In this document: in pieces, positions 1 through 11,400 of the stretch
Layout of the letters: each line of letters begins with the position of its first letter
Numbering within the stretch: position 1 is the first letter of the stretch
NCBI GenBank assembly: GCA_000750105.3
Contig: JPHH03000002.1
Span: forward strand, 1-64,000
DNA length: 64,000 nucleotides
From: Tolypocladium sp. Sup5 PDA-1
Taxonomy: Eukaryota > Ascomycota > Sordariomycetes > Hypocreales > Ophiocordycipitaceae
Reading direction: 5' to 3'
Position numbers and translations under genes: made by a program
The notes under the pieces: generated by a model
What the model was told of the DNA's origin: nothing
The model's input: only the letters and a program-made list of their open reading frames with translations
The model's database searches: none

Positions 1-24
1 GGGGGGGGGGGGGGGGGGGGTGGT

Positions 25-59
<35 letters not shown>
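1..59. repeat. Near-pure poly-G tract
   Basis: The first 59 bases are all G except T at positions 21 and 24. It ends abruptly in ordinary sequence at 60. No gene reads through it. It could be a real G-tract, but a homopolymer this long at a sequence edge is also typical of a dark-cycle or polymerase artefact at a contig end. Confidence 0.9.
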
Positions 60-1372
60 CTCGCGCGAGGAGAAAAGGGAGCTCGTTGCGTTGCTGTGCC
101 AAGGCAGAAACAAGAGGGTGATTCGCAGACGCGCAGACGAGAGGGAAGAAGGTGGAAAGGAAACGGGCAGCAGAGCAGAACAGAAATGCAACGAGCCGTG
201 CAGCTGCGTCACGGCGACGAGGTGCCCAAATTCGGTCCCCAGAGCTGCTCACGCGCGCGTTGGGCTGTCGTCCAGCTGGCAGCCAGGCACCGCGCAACCC
301 ATCACAGCCGGCAGTGAATTACCTACCTCACCCTCTCACCTCGGCACGCAGGACAGAAAAGACGGACGGCGCGCGCAGCAGACGTGTTCCGACTTACCTC
401 GACCAACATGATGACTGCCCTTATTTTCCTTCTCTTTTTATTCCAAGCTCGTCCGTTCCGCTTCGCCCCCGTGCTACTCGTCCAGCAAGGTTGAACAAAA
501 AAATCCTACACGCTGCGATCCAGACAAGGGATGCGCAGGAAAGTCGCGTCCAAGACCAATGGGTGTATATATAGATTCGTACGACTGTGTTCGAGCGAAG
601 CGGTCGAGGAGCGATGGGGGGGGTTGGTTTGCCGCGAGGAGTCGGAGGGTCGTCGATTCGGCGGTTGGTCGTGAAGGAGGACGTGAGAAGGCTGCCGCTG
701 CCCAGAGGCTGAAAGGCTCGTGGACGGGAGTTAGCGTCCATCCGCAGGCCCCCCTCTCCCTCTCCCCTTTGAACGCATGCCCCAGCCCTGGCAGTTACTA
801 CAAGCCACGATTCTCCCTTGACATCAGAGCCATCCAAAAATATAATATATCTTGCAGCACCCACCTGCAGGGCGATTCCCGCATGTATTTTAAGCCCGTT
901 CCCCACTAAACGTGGTATTTCCTCTATTCCACTCTTTTTTCCCTCGTCTTTTGCCGTCAAAATTCAGTCGAGAGCAGCACCGCCCAGCCTCGGCACATCC
1001 ATCACGGGACATCACGCGTTGTTTCAACAAAGGAGCGATTATTCTAATGCATTTCTTTTTCTTCCGATTACGAGTGTTGTGACCTGATGCTCTCGAATGC
1101 TATCCTCCGTCCGCCAAACCTCCTTCCGAACATGCACCACTTGGTGCTCCATCCCGATCACGCTGTCTGATCCTTTCCTTTCCCGCCTTTCCTTCCGAGT
1201 GGATCGTGATAGTGTAGTTTGATGGGGGTTTCTCTGGTTTGGGGGGTGCAATCATCGCTGTGACGATGCTGAACGCTGATGTGACTATGGGGGGTTGGGT
1301 GACTCAGGTCGGTGGCAGGGAACAGCGGCTCTGCGTGCAGAGACCACTGGGGCAATCGACGTGGAAGACCGC
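60..1372. other. Intergenic region without recognisable gene
   Basis: Several short overlapping frames on both strands, none with domain-like sequence. The part next to 1373 is presumably the 3' untranslated region of the RanBP1 gene. I see no tRNA, repeat or intron-exon pattern. Confidence 0.6.
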
Positions 1373-2537
1373 TTAAGCAGCCGGGGCCTCCTCCGCGGCC
1401 TTCTTAAAGATCTCCTCGTTCTCCTTCTGGGCCTTGAGGAAGGCGTCCTTGAAAAGGTTGGCGTCTGCGAATAACGCGTCAGTATCAGTCCCGAGATATA
1501 TGCTCGTGTCCTGCTGACTTACTCTCAGAGTTGGCGAAGCGGATGGCCAGGGTCACGGCCTCAGGCTCGCCCTCGCTCACATCGGTCGCCGCGTTCCACA
1601 CCCAGCTTCGGTCAGATCCAACGTTGGGGGAAAGCTTCATCTCCGGGACAACTAAACAATGCTTTGTCAGCCAAAACTGATCTCCTCGCCGGAGAAATAC
1701 CAGACCCCGATTCGAGAGCCCGCTCAACGTCGAGGCACAGGCATCAAAGGCGACGATGGGGGAGACTAACCGTAGTGGTTGGCGCAGACCTTGAGGGTCT
1801 TGTCGCGGCGCATGACCAGCCTCGTCTTGCGGTTCTCCTTGTGCTTCAACAGCCGGACGTCGCCGGTTCCGCGCTCCTTCCACTCGCTGCTCTCCTTGAT
1901 GAACTTGAAGAGCTTGGCGCGCATCTTGAACTGTTGCTCCTCCGACTCCTCGTTGGTCTTGGTCTCGACCTTCTCGGTGAGCTTGATGACGGGTTCGAAG
2001 TGGACGTCCTCGCTCTCGGGAGCATCCTCCTACACGCAGCACCGCGTTAGTGTCTGTCCTTGTCCTTCCCAAGGGGGCGCGCTGTACAGCCGCAGACATA
2101 CCTCTTCACCCTTGGCGGCCACGACAGCATCCCGCTGGGCCTTTGCGCTGCCTGAGTTGTCGCCCCGGTCCTCGTCGTCCTTCTTCTCCTTCTTGGCGCC
2201 ACCGCCGAACATCGAGAAAACGGCCGACGAGGTCACTGGTTTGCTCTCCTCGGTCGCAGCAGCAGGAGCCTGAGCCTAGTCGCAAAATACCACGTCAGCC
2301 AAAGACATTCCCTCACTCGCATTCAGCTTCGCCGCGCATACGCCGTGTGGTCATCGCACGGGGGGGAAACAGCAAAAAGTACGGCGGGTGGTGAATCTTG
2401 TGTGCTCAGCGGCGTGGCGGGATTCATCATACCTCAGTCGTCTCGGTCTCGGTCGGCTTGGTCTCCTCGGCCGGCTTGGTCTCCTCGACCGGCTGGGTCT
2501 CCTCGACCTTGGGCTCGGTGTTCTCAGTAGAAGACAT
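1373..2537 (-). CDS. Ran-binding protein 1 (RanBP1/Yrb1-type), five exons
   Basis: Stimulates Ran-GTP hydrolysis with RanGAP and helps release export complexes in nucleocytoplasmic transport (family knowledge). Exons on the minus strand: 2537-2433, 2275-2102, 2029-1771, 1651-1523, 1464-1373; all introns are GT..AG and the frame closes to 252 aa. Residues 1-35 are a Glu/Pro-rich repeat (EETKP-like units). Residues 36-93 contain a charged linker with a KKEKKDDED stretch. The Ran-binding domain runs from about residue 104 to 225, with the family signature WKERGTGDVRLLKHK at 143-157 and the following RLVMRRDKTLKVCANHYV block. The ATG at 2537 opens the first exon and no better start is visible. 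It is longer than yeast Yrb1 (about 200 aa) because of the repetitive N-terminus. Very likely an essential housekeeping gene; exon borders are inferred from splice consensus and phase. Confidence 0.93.
2455..2513 (-). repeat. Imperfect 18-nt tandem repeat inside RanBP1 exon 1
   Basis: On the minus strand the exon repeats an 18-nt block coding V/P-E-E-T-(K/Q)-P about four times. Being a multiple of three it changes copy number without changing frame. Confidence 0.7.
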
Positions 2538-3710
2538 CTTTGTCAAACTGTTTGCGTCGTCCGTTCCTTGATAATCTGCGTAGCGGACAAGAAAAAAAAT
2601 GCGAGGTCAGCGTCGCAGCCTAAAAGCCAGCCCACCACCACGACAGCAGATTTGTTATTTTACCCCTCCAGCCCAGCAGCGCAAGAGACAGGAATCCGCC
2701 CCACCGCAGAGGGGAGGGGTGTCGAAAGGACCAGTGGTACTCACAAGAGCTATGCAATATCCTTTTCCTCGGCCGGCGCGTTGAATAATCACAGGTCGTA
2801 TCGCGGCGTTGAGGTAGCTCGTTGTGTTGGAGTTGGAGTTTGGTTGTTGCTGGGAAAGACGGCGGCACACTGCGTCTTCGTCCAGGGCTGAGGTGCAAGT
2901 GCGTGTGGAAAGAGCTTGCTTTGCCCCTCCCCTGGCCGCCCTGGAGGCCGTCCTCTGATTGGGGCCCTCTTTGGCCGCCGACCCCAATGCAAGGTCACTT
3001 GCCTGCTCTGCCGTGCAGCGGCGGTACCTCTGGTGGGGGGGTCCCCCCTTTCGCCCTGCCCGAGTCAAACGACGCAGCACGTGAAGTGGCGCCCTCGCCT
3101 CATCAAAGGTCTATCCATGGAGACGGCTTGGATATCACCCTCGTCATGACCTCCAACAGCTATCAAGTATGGAGTACCGCAGCCGGCTCTAGCAAACAGC
3201 TAAAGCCATCGGTTAATTTGTTCGCCCTGACACCACACCTTTCTTGGTTTCTCTGTGCTACATGGCTACCCTAGACTCGACTTGGACGTCGATCTAGTTC
3301 TCATCTCACCGCTTCCTTGCACGCCACCAACCCGACTTGTAGACACAGATAATGCTCATGATGATTGTACGGCGTAGGAGCCCACGGTATCCAGGGCCGT
3401 TGCCTGTGTTCCTTTCCAGGCCTGGTTCAAGGCACACAAATCCCCGTGCTGAGCATCATGCAAGGGTGCCGATCACATTGGTATTCCAGGTCACAATAAA
3501 CGGAGACGATCAAAGTCATGGGGAATCAATACAAGAGAGGCGTCGACTACTTGCTCGTGGAAAAGGGGCCAACCTTAAAGTAAAAGGGCCACCAATGTGT
3601 TCTCAACATAATTCAAGGTCCGTAAACTCCAGCAAAGCCATGTTCCCTACCGTACAAGTGACCTATCCGGAACCCCATGCGGAAACCATAAAGTTCAATA
3701 TCGTGTGCTT
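2538..3710. other. Intergenic: RanBP1 promoter/leader and tail of the 638-aa gene
   Basis: Contains the presumed leader and promoter of RanBP1 next to 2538 and, nearer 3710, the presumed 3' untranslated region of the next minus-strand gene. Overlapping frames at 2620-3080 do not look coding. Confidence 0.55.
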
Positions 3711-5627
3711 CTATGCCTCCACTTTGCACTCATGCGTGCTTCTTCCTCCGCGGCCGGCACTTCTCTGGCATCGGCCTTGGCGTAGTAACCTCGACCAGGG
3801 TCGTGATGCCGTCTCGAGCTTCAGCTGAGGTCGTCTAGCCCGGCTGGCCTCTCTGGCCGCCTCCTGCTTACTCGCTACAAACTCCCTTGCTTTGCGTTGA
3901 TAGTCGTCGTGCTCCTCCTGCCGACCCGTGGCCTTGAGCCACCATATCTTGGCTGAAACCTGGGCATCGAGGAGACCAAGCTGCAGCTGGTTCTGGAAAT
4001 CCTGCACCCGGCACAACTGTTCCTTAGTTTGCTGCGAGACTGTACCTAGGCCTTTGGCGACGTCCTCAGTGGCACCCCTGATGCGGCCGATGGTATCCGA
4101 CTTTGCACTGCCAAACGACTGCTGTGCTCCAGCGAGGGCGTTGTTGAGTCTGTTGAGCAGGTTGTCCGACACGAAGACGACGCTGTTGCCGACAGTGCCA
4201 GATACAGCGCCAAGCGAACGCCGCGCCCCCTCGAAGCAGCGCTCTGCTTCCTGGGCAGCCGCAGGGACGAGCTCAGAGAGGTCATGGGCGAGGTTCTTGG
4301 TCATCTCGTAGGCCTCTTCCATGATGCCCTTGCCGAAGTGGACCTTAACCACTTTCTGGATCTTCGGGCGACAGGTAGCCTTTAGAGACAGGTTGACAAC
4401 GCCGTGAGCTTCTTTCCTTGGGAACTGGAGGAGAATACCCTCCTCAACCGGGGACATGACTGTCTCAATTTGGTGGTCCCCTCGTGTAGCTGCAACAATC
4501 AAGCAGCTCTTCGAAAGCCATGTTTCTTTGACATCGTTGGGGACGTGGACCAGGATGTCGGTTTGGGCGTGAGGGGTGAAAGAGACGATGGGCTTCTTGG
4601 CCCCGAAGAGCCATTCATCTGACGTGCCGTCGCCAAGTGAAATCAGGCCCATGCCACCAACTGATGAATGGCCAGGGCGAATGCTGGACGAGGCCACGCT
4701 CGTTGAGACCACTACGGTCGTTGTAGTAGCAGTGATGGTGGATGTTGCCACTGAGGCTTCCGGTCTGGAGTTCCCAGCCGGTGGCGTATACAAAACCGGG
4801 ATGAGCAGGGCAAAGGCAGCCGCGAATAAAAGGCCTGGAAGGGCCGCCGAGGTCGTCTCAATGAAGTAGTCCTTGACGTGAGTGCCCAACTCCCAGAGTT
4901 CGGCGAGCCTGTCGTTCAACTTCACCTGGAAAGTCTCTGGCTTTTCGGGAAGTTGCTGTTCACGGGGTCGAAGCTCGAAGGGCCTCTCCATGAGCTTGCT
5001 CGCTTCTGGAGTCAGGATAGAAGGCGTCTTGAGACTGTGTTGCGTATACTCGAGAGACCATCGCGAACGAGCTTCCTCCTCGGATTCGGAACCGTCCATG
5101 CTTTGATTCTGCAGGATGAATGTCTCGTCATTTACTTCGCTGTTGGCCTCGTTATTGGCCTCGTCGCACTCCTCGTCGCCTCCATCGGACGTGGACGTCT
5201 GGGGCGGTGCGTCTACCTCGTCGACAACCGACTCATCGTCATGTGTGCATTCGGTACCAGCGAGGCTGTGAACATCGTCCGGTCGGGGGAAGTCGAGCGA
5301 GCCAATAGACTCGCCCATGGACTCGGTGTAGTTGCCGTCCTGGGACTCGCTGTCGGTGCCGGTGACGAGTTCATATGTGGACTCGGCCAGGCCGGTGTCC
5401 TCGGTCGTGGTAGTCAGACGCATGATGTCGGGATCGCTCGTGGAGATCCAGTTGGCGAGGCGTCGGTTTCCCTGCGGCCGGGGGAAGCGGAGGAATGGCT
5501 CAGAGTTGGAGAGCGCGGGCTGCGGCGTAGCTGGCGTGGTCGGCGTCGGTCGGGCAGACTGGGTGCCACGACGGTGCGTGGGCGGCGGCGGCGGCGGGGT
5601 GGAAGCAGTCGTTGTCTGCTCATCCAT
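3711..5627 (-). CDS. Conserved-looking single-span membrane protein, 638 aa
   Basis: I do not recognise a named family. Single exon, ATG at 5627. Residues 1-60 are Pro/Thr-rich and basic; about 80-185 are strongly acidic and Ser-rich (unstructured); about 186-250 is a charged segment ending in a short helix. One clear transmembrane helix lies at 263-280 (LPGLLFAAAFALLIPVLY), followed by a Thr/Ser/Val-rich linker. The C-terminal third (about 410-600) is a long run of predicted amphipathic helix rich in Ala, Glu, Lys and Gln, with phrases such as EEAYEMTKNLAHDLSEL and GRIRGATEDVAKGLG that resemble the 11-residue periodicity of perilipin/LEA-like helices. This suggests a tail that binds a membrane or lipid surface, but that is inference. 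The last about 40 residues are Arg-rich and could reflect a missed 3' intron. Codon use matches neighbouring real genes. Confidence 0.8.
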   Translation of the reverse strand: MDEQTTTASTPPPPPPTHRRGTQSARPTPTTPATPQPALSNSEPFLRFPRPQGNRRLANWISTSDPDIMRLTTTTEDTGLAESTYELVTGTDSESQDGNYTESMGESIGSLDFPRPDDVHSLAGTECTHDDESVVDEVDAPPQTSTSDGGDEECDEANNEANSEVNDETFILQNQSMDGSESEEEARSRWSLEYTQHSLKTPSILTPEASKLMERPFELRPREQQLPEKPETFQVKLNDRLAELWELGTHVKDYFIETTSAALPGLLFAAAFALLIPVLYTPPAGNSRPEASVATSTITATTTTVVVSTSVASSSIRPGHSSVGGMGLISLGDGTSDEWLFGAKKPIVSFTPHAQTDILVHVPNDVKETWLSKSCLIVAATRGDHQIETVMSPVEEGILLQFPRKEAHGVVNLSLKATCRPKIQKVVKVHFGKGIMEEAYEMTKNLAHDLSELVPAAAQEAERCFEGARRSLGAVSGTVGNSVVFVSDNLLNRLNNALAGAQQSFGSAKSDTIGRIRGATEDVAKGLGTVSQQTKEQLCRVQDFQNQLQLGLLDAQVSAKIWWLKATGRQEEHDDYQRKAREFVASKQEAAREASRARRPQLKLETASRPWSRLLRQGRCQRSAGRGGRSTHECKVEA

Positions 5628-7502
5628 AACGAAGAGTCAGCGGGGGGCTTTCGATCGTCTCACACGGTAGGCGCTCCTCTGCCTGCCATGGAGCAACTCG
5701 GAGGCGATGCTGTGCAGACGACGCGGGGGACGGGGCGTGAACGTGAATGGCGGGCGGGGTGGTGAGACAGGACGAGGATGAAACAGAAGAGCGAGGAGAC
5801 GCAGGAAGTCGGAGGAGAGAGGGCCGACGACTGACCACCATGTAGAAAAGGCGACGGAACGGAACAGGAAGAGGTCCAGCCTAAGGCAATGTCGTCCGGA
5901 TGTGCGTGCGGCTCGCCGCTGCCTGGCCACGGTCGGAAGTTGGAACCTGAGCCTGAGGCTGGCTGACTCGGTGGGAAGAGGGAGGGAGGGGGTGGGGTAA
6001 CAGCTGTTATCGGCAGTGACCTCACGGTGCGTGACGAGGGGGGGTCGGGCACGAGTATCAGAGATAAGGCGGTCTGCTTGATGTTGTTCTGGTACGAGCA
6101 GGGGATGTTGGCGCGGACGCAAACAAAGAGGAAACGGTGGCAGGATCTGAGGGGAAGGGCGGATGGAGGATGCAGATGGCGAGTGTGTTTGATGGGAAAC
6201 GGAAAGCCAGAGATGCTGGATAAACTTAAGCCGCGCTGCAGTGGTGGTTGGAGGGGCACGCTGCAGGGCCCAAGACTGGATGCAAGCGGGGAGCTCTGGT
6301 TCAAAGCCCACCCGAGGTCTGCACTCGGCAGCCGTCGTCACAGAGGGGGGCCAGAGGGGTCTGAGGCGCCGTGTTTATCGCCTGGTCGAGTGATTCCAGC
6401 GATGTCACTGGCCGTGATAGATGGTCATGAGGGAGAGCCCGTCGCGCCCAGGGTCCAGTAGTTCAGTGACGCAAAGGCAGAGGGCACCCACTTGGCGTCT
6501 GATGTTCCTCACGGACGGGCTAAAAGTAGCAGCTCACATGGCGGGGGTGCACGGACCACTCCACGTCAAGCCGACGACGACGATATCGCAAGATACGATG
6601 CTTGCTTCAAGACAAGATGCTGGAATACGCATCATCTAAAATATCTCCAACATGTTTCTTATTAGAACTTCACTATAATCTGCGAACATGCCATCCCTGG
6701 CCTGCTCACAGCCTTCTCAGGCTACTCTTGCAAGTCTTCATCATTACTTCTCGGCGGACCTGTATCCACCAGATGTGCTGGCGGCGGCATCCTCCACCCC
6801 ACATGCGGAAGTAGCGGCGGCATTTGTCTTCAGCGCCAGCAAGAGGGGCGAATATCAGAGGCGCATTCAAGGTATATGGCCATCGACTAGCGATGTACTT
6901 GATATTAGGTTCTCATGATTGTGACCGCAAGCCAGTCTATCCACGACGGCCCTGAAAGACTTCCCCCGATTCACAATTTTCGTGCCCGAGCCATCTGCTC
7001 GCCCAGGACCGCTTAAAGAATTGACGGGGAGAATGGCGTGACCGAAAAATAGAAAATTGTCCGTACATGGTTATACACTGCATGAGGCTTGAGAATCTGG
7101 CCAAGCAGTCCCTGCTGCACACATGCGAGGGTCGGGTTGGCAAAAGAAATGAAGTAAAAAGAGGCTGATGCTCTTGCATCCAGAGCTATCAGCAAAGGAG
7201 GTACATGCATACCCCTTGATCGAAATGTTGGTCGTCCTATCCATGCATCATAAAAAATCACAAGGCCATTCCCCTTTCCATTCTTTCCCTTTCCGTATCC
7301 GCAACTCCATCGATCAAAATAGTCGTGTAAAAGGCGGCAGAAAGGCTGATCGCATAAGGTTCAGCAAGGTGTATGTGCGTAAACGTGGCTGGCCGCAGCG
7401 AGGTGAAGAGGTGGGTATCGTTACAAAGAAACGTCGTAAGAGGGGCAGCCGGCCAAGGCTGAAGTGTGTCGCGGGAACGTGAGGATGATGAGGAGAGCGA
7501 GA
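5628..7502. other. Intergenic, 1.9 kb
   Basis: Upstream region of the 638-aa gene and downstream region of the phosducin-like gene. Frames at 5637-6341 (minus) are Pro/Ser/Arg-rich and low in complexity, with no domain-like pattern. Nothing else recognised. Confidence 0.55.
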
Positions 7503-8417
7503 CTACAGCACGCCGTGCCTCTGTAGGATCCTTACGAGCGAGTCGCTGTCAAACGTGTCGTCGTCGGGCATCATCTCAATGATTCCTGTCAGGTTGGCGA
7601 AGAGGTCTCCCTGATTCCGATACACAAGCAGCGAGGGGACAGCGGCAGGGTCGAATTCAATGTCTTCGTAGTGGACCTTGACGAAGTGTATCGTCGGATT
7701 CTCTTTGACGAGGGGCAACATGGCAGCCTCGATTGTTGCGGAGACATCGCACTGCCGTCACTGTTAGCTTCCGTCTGAACCCCCAGCCTTGAACTCAGTG
7801 AGGGCGCATACCTCGTGGTCGTAGACAAAGACAACCACCTTGGTCTCCCTGCCCACCTTTTCGATGGCATCCAGGTATCCCATGGCGTCTACCTCGTCCA
7901 GCCGACCGTATACTCGCACGCTCGGGCTCGTCCGCCGGTTCCGCACCCCGCGGCCGGCCTCACTCTCCAACTCCCGCCTCCGGGTCTCCCGCCACTGTTC
8001 CAGGAAGCTCTCCTCGTCCGAGTTTTCGGGGCTGCGCGCGTCATCGTCTGTCTCGCTCTCGCTCTTGGATCCGCCGTTCATGGCGCCGGCAAGGCCAAGG
8101 ATGCTCCTCCGCGCCGACTTTGCGCGGTCGACCCATTTGCTGCGGCGGGCTGTCTGGAAGGCTCGGGCGTCGGCGATGACGCCCTTGACACCGGTGGCGC
8201 GGCCACTGTCGAAGGAGGCGGGCGGGAGCTTGAGCTCCGAGGCAACGGTTGGCACGCGCATGGCAGCGTCGATCTGGGCGTCGCGGTAGGATGTCTCCTC
8301 GTCAAGGTCTTCGCGAGCGGCGTGGTCGTGATCGTCACGGTCTTCGGGGTGGAGGGTGTCGCGATGGGTGTTATTTGCGACTAGGTCGTTGAACTCTTCC
8401 TGAGCGGCGGTAGCCAT
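7503..8417 (-). CDS. Phosducin-like protein (BDM-1 type)
   Basis: Phosducin-like proteins bind G-beta-gamma and, with the CCT chaperonin, help fold and assemble it; in fungi the BDM-1/PhnA group is needed for G-beta function (family knowledge). Two exons, 8417-7812 and 7751-7503, with a GTATGC..CAG intron in phase 0, give 284 aa. The N-terminal half is acidic and Asp/Arg-rich with a helical segment containing EESFLEQWRETRRRELE around 138-154, the usual phosducin pre-thioredoxin helix. The C-terminal part from about 165 is a thioredoxin-like fold: GRLDEVDAMGYLDAIEK, then VVVFVYDHE, FVKVHYEDIEFDP and VPSLLVYRNQGDLFANL. The last residues are RILQRHGVL. The ATG at 8417 is the first in frame. The intended partner, a G-beta subunit, is encoded about 4.2 kb away on the same strand. 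Confidence 0.92.
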
Positions 8418-11400
8418 GACGGATGGTGGGCAAGGGCGGTTTTAAGTAGCGACGGGGGTTGAACAATGGGTTGGTTGCTTGGGAGTAGTCGCGCGCGTCC
8501 TACAGCAATGCGTGCGTGTGTGCGTGTGTGCGTGTGTCGGATGATGTTTCTCGAAGGAGTGGAGCAGGGGTGAGGGGAGAATCAAAGCTCGCGCCAGCAG
8601 ACCAGGCAGGGCATGAAAGGGGCAGCGCTGGCCAGAGTCGAGATTGACGAGCCGCTGGAAAGGCCTGGGAAGCGCGCCCACACCCCACGATGCGCCAGGT
8701 GGTTTCAGCAGATGAGTGGACGGCAGATGACGGAGTCGTCGGTGGCGCCGACTCGACTCACCGTGGTCCGTGGGGCTCGGAGAGGGCAGTGAAGAGTCGA
8801 GATTTCTGCCAGGGACAAGGATCGTGACGGAGGGGCCCGGGCGGGGGCAAGTTGCGGGCACGTTGTGGCGCCCAGGCTAATGCGGACTTTTTGGTGCAGG
8901 GGTTGACACTGCTGGAGTTGGACTTGACCTTTACGACCTGAGCACGCGTTCGTGTTGGTGATGAAGGGGAAGAAATAGCGCTGCTGCTGCTTGCTCCTTT
9001 TGTACATCTGTCTCTGGTGGGCACCCAACAAGAGTTGCTTGCTTCTTGGTGTTGGTCGCAGAAACAGAAACAAAAGGAAGTGTCGTGTCGTCTCTCTCGG
9101 CTCTTTCGCTGCCACGACAGGACCATGAACCTCACCATCCCGTCTAGACACTGCAGGAGGCTGTGGGGTTCAATAGCTGACAACAGAGTTCAACCCGCAA
9201 GCTAAAGTCATCCCATGATGCAATCCATCTTCACCTCTCCTCCGCACTCCAGCTCTCCAGCCAGCATATTCCCCGTCATGGTTAATGGCGCGGGACAGCC
9301 GGTGGCCGGAGACAATGGGCACCGCCATGTCTCGCCCTGTGACAATGGCAACGGCCAATACCAACGCAGACAGCCAAGGTCCCGGGGGGCCTGTAATTGC
9401 GATCTTCGCATCTGCCGCCTGCAGCCCACGACGGCACGAAGCCCATCCGCGTGGTGGCCCAAAATAGTCCCGTTCCCAACACGTGGGCTCACCTTCGCGC
9501 CGTCTGCGTTGGGCCCGTGTCGCTCCCGCCAAGCTCACCACCTCGCCAGTCACACGGCAGATGCGGCATCGACGGCTTCTATTCAACTGGCAGGTGGGCT
9601 CATTCACCGCTCAATTCGTCCACTGCCAGCCCGTCCCTTCTTTGACGGTGGTGTTTACGAGTCTGCTCATGAGCGTCCGGCTCGAGCGATATTCGAAGCA
9701 GACAGCCGAGGCACACCTGACCAGACGTACACCGACAGCAGGCGCTTTGGACAAGGTTCGTCTCACGGCCGTGGGCTAAATCATCAGCATCATCTTCGTC
9801 CAGATCCCGACTCATCAGCATCAAGAATCCCCATTCTGTCTTCATGGCTGTTGTCAGGGGATTCAGAGTCAGCGTTGGCCGTGGACGACGTCCAGCGGTA
9901 GACGGTTGGTTTCATCTCTTAGCGCGTTTCATCCTGACCGGCACTTCAATGCTTGTTGCCCTCGTTCCCGAGATCCATTAAAATACCTTCCCACTTCCCT
10001 TACGTTTTACTCGTATTGCCTTGTTGCCATCGGCTTGCCCGACGCTTCTCGACTGCCGAGATCCCGAGGTTGTAAAACTCAAAATCGCAGGAATAGAGGG
10101 ACGTGTTCTAGAAGCCTTCTCACCCCGGCTGCTCTCCTCCACCAGCATCCGCGAACCGCATCCCTGTCACGATCCACCTCCCCTGAGCCCAGCCCTCGAG
10201 AAAAACTGCCAGCCAGCGGCCTGTCGGCCGAGCTACCCCCATGCTTCTTCTCGGGGAATTAAGAACAAAATCCATCCCCTCCATCTTGTCCGTCCTCCGT
10301 AACGGCCCAGCGGGTCGCCATGGAACCCTGGTAGGGCTGGCCGAGTCGGGCAGGGACTGAAGTGACTTATCCACCTCGCTACCCTTTTGAGCACCTCTCT
10401 TGTGCTATGCTCTCAATCTGGAAACATTGCTAACATCCTTGAAAGTTGTTGGCAATTGTTTCTTGTTCTTTACGTTTGTTTCTGGTTGTCTGTTATGGCA
10501 TTGTTGGTGTCCATGCAACCACGATTACCCCCTGTCGATTTGCCTATCGTATGCCTAGCCTAAATATGACGCGCTGTCATGCATCACGGCGTTCTTTTGC
10601 CTCGGCTCTTGGAAGTCCGAGATCACGACTCATCTCTTATTTGAGTTATCCTATGCATCAAGCAAGGCGGGCTGCTGGGCCACTTATCCATCGGCTCTCC
10701 AACACAGTCCTCTTCTTGGATCATGACTCGGTTTTCAAACATCGTGTTGGCTCTGTTGTCGACATCATGACTATGCTACGGAGACCCCGAAACTGCACAG
10801 CGACAGCGCATGCTCTTGAGCCATTTGTTGTTTGATAAACGGGCTTCGTGCGTGCCGCTCTTGAGGGTTTGCTGCTTCCCCTGTTCTTGACGGCGGCGAT
10901 TGTCTCCCCTTGAGTGCTTGCCTAGGTTCTCGGCGAGAGTTTTATCTCGAGCTCGGGCACCACGTTGGTGGGAGCTCATCATGGTCAAAGACTTGGCTGA
11001 CCCACGACTTATCGGAGGACAAATGGCGAGGCGGGTGCCAAGACCTGTCTAGTCAAGCATTGCAAATCTTGGAAGCTCCCAAGCTCTCATCCCTCGACCC
11101 ATACATAACCACTCTTAAGAACGCCGTGCAGCGCGGCCGACGGAATGATTCTCAATAAGCTGACCTCAACTCGTGTTGTAAGAAGATGTGCTGAGAGAGT
11201 CGGCTAGAGACCTCATTATTGTCACCCTTGTGTCCAAAGAAAGTTGATGGAAGACCTCATGACAGTCTAAAATGGTCCTGCCGCCTAGCCAGTCTCCGAG
11301 ACGTAACCTCCAGCGCGCGGGAGACACCAACCAGGTCGATCAGCGGAATGAAGGTTTCAGCTCATGCAGGAACTGGCCGGATCGATGACCGGAGCATTGA

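Noticed and set aside
5637..6341. 234- and 214-codon minus-strand frames
   Set aside because: Two overlapping frames in the same region, both Pro/Ser/Arg-rich; consistent with GC-rich promoter DNA.
9215..9901. 228-codon plus-strand frame
   Set aside because: Erratic composition, no domain-like or membrane pattern, and overlapped by other equally open frames.
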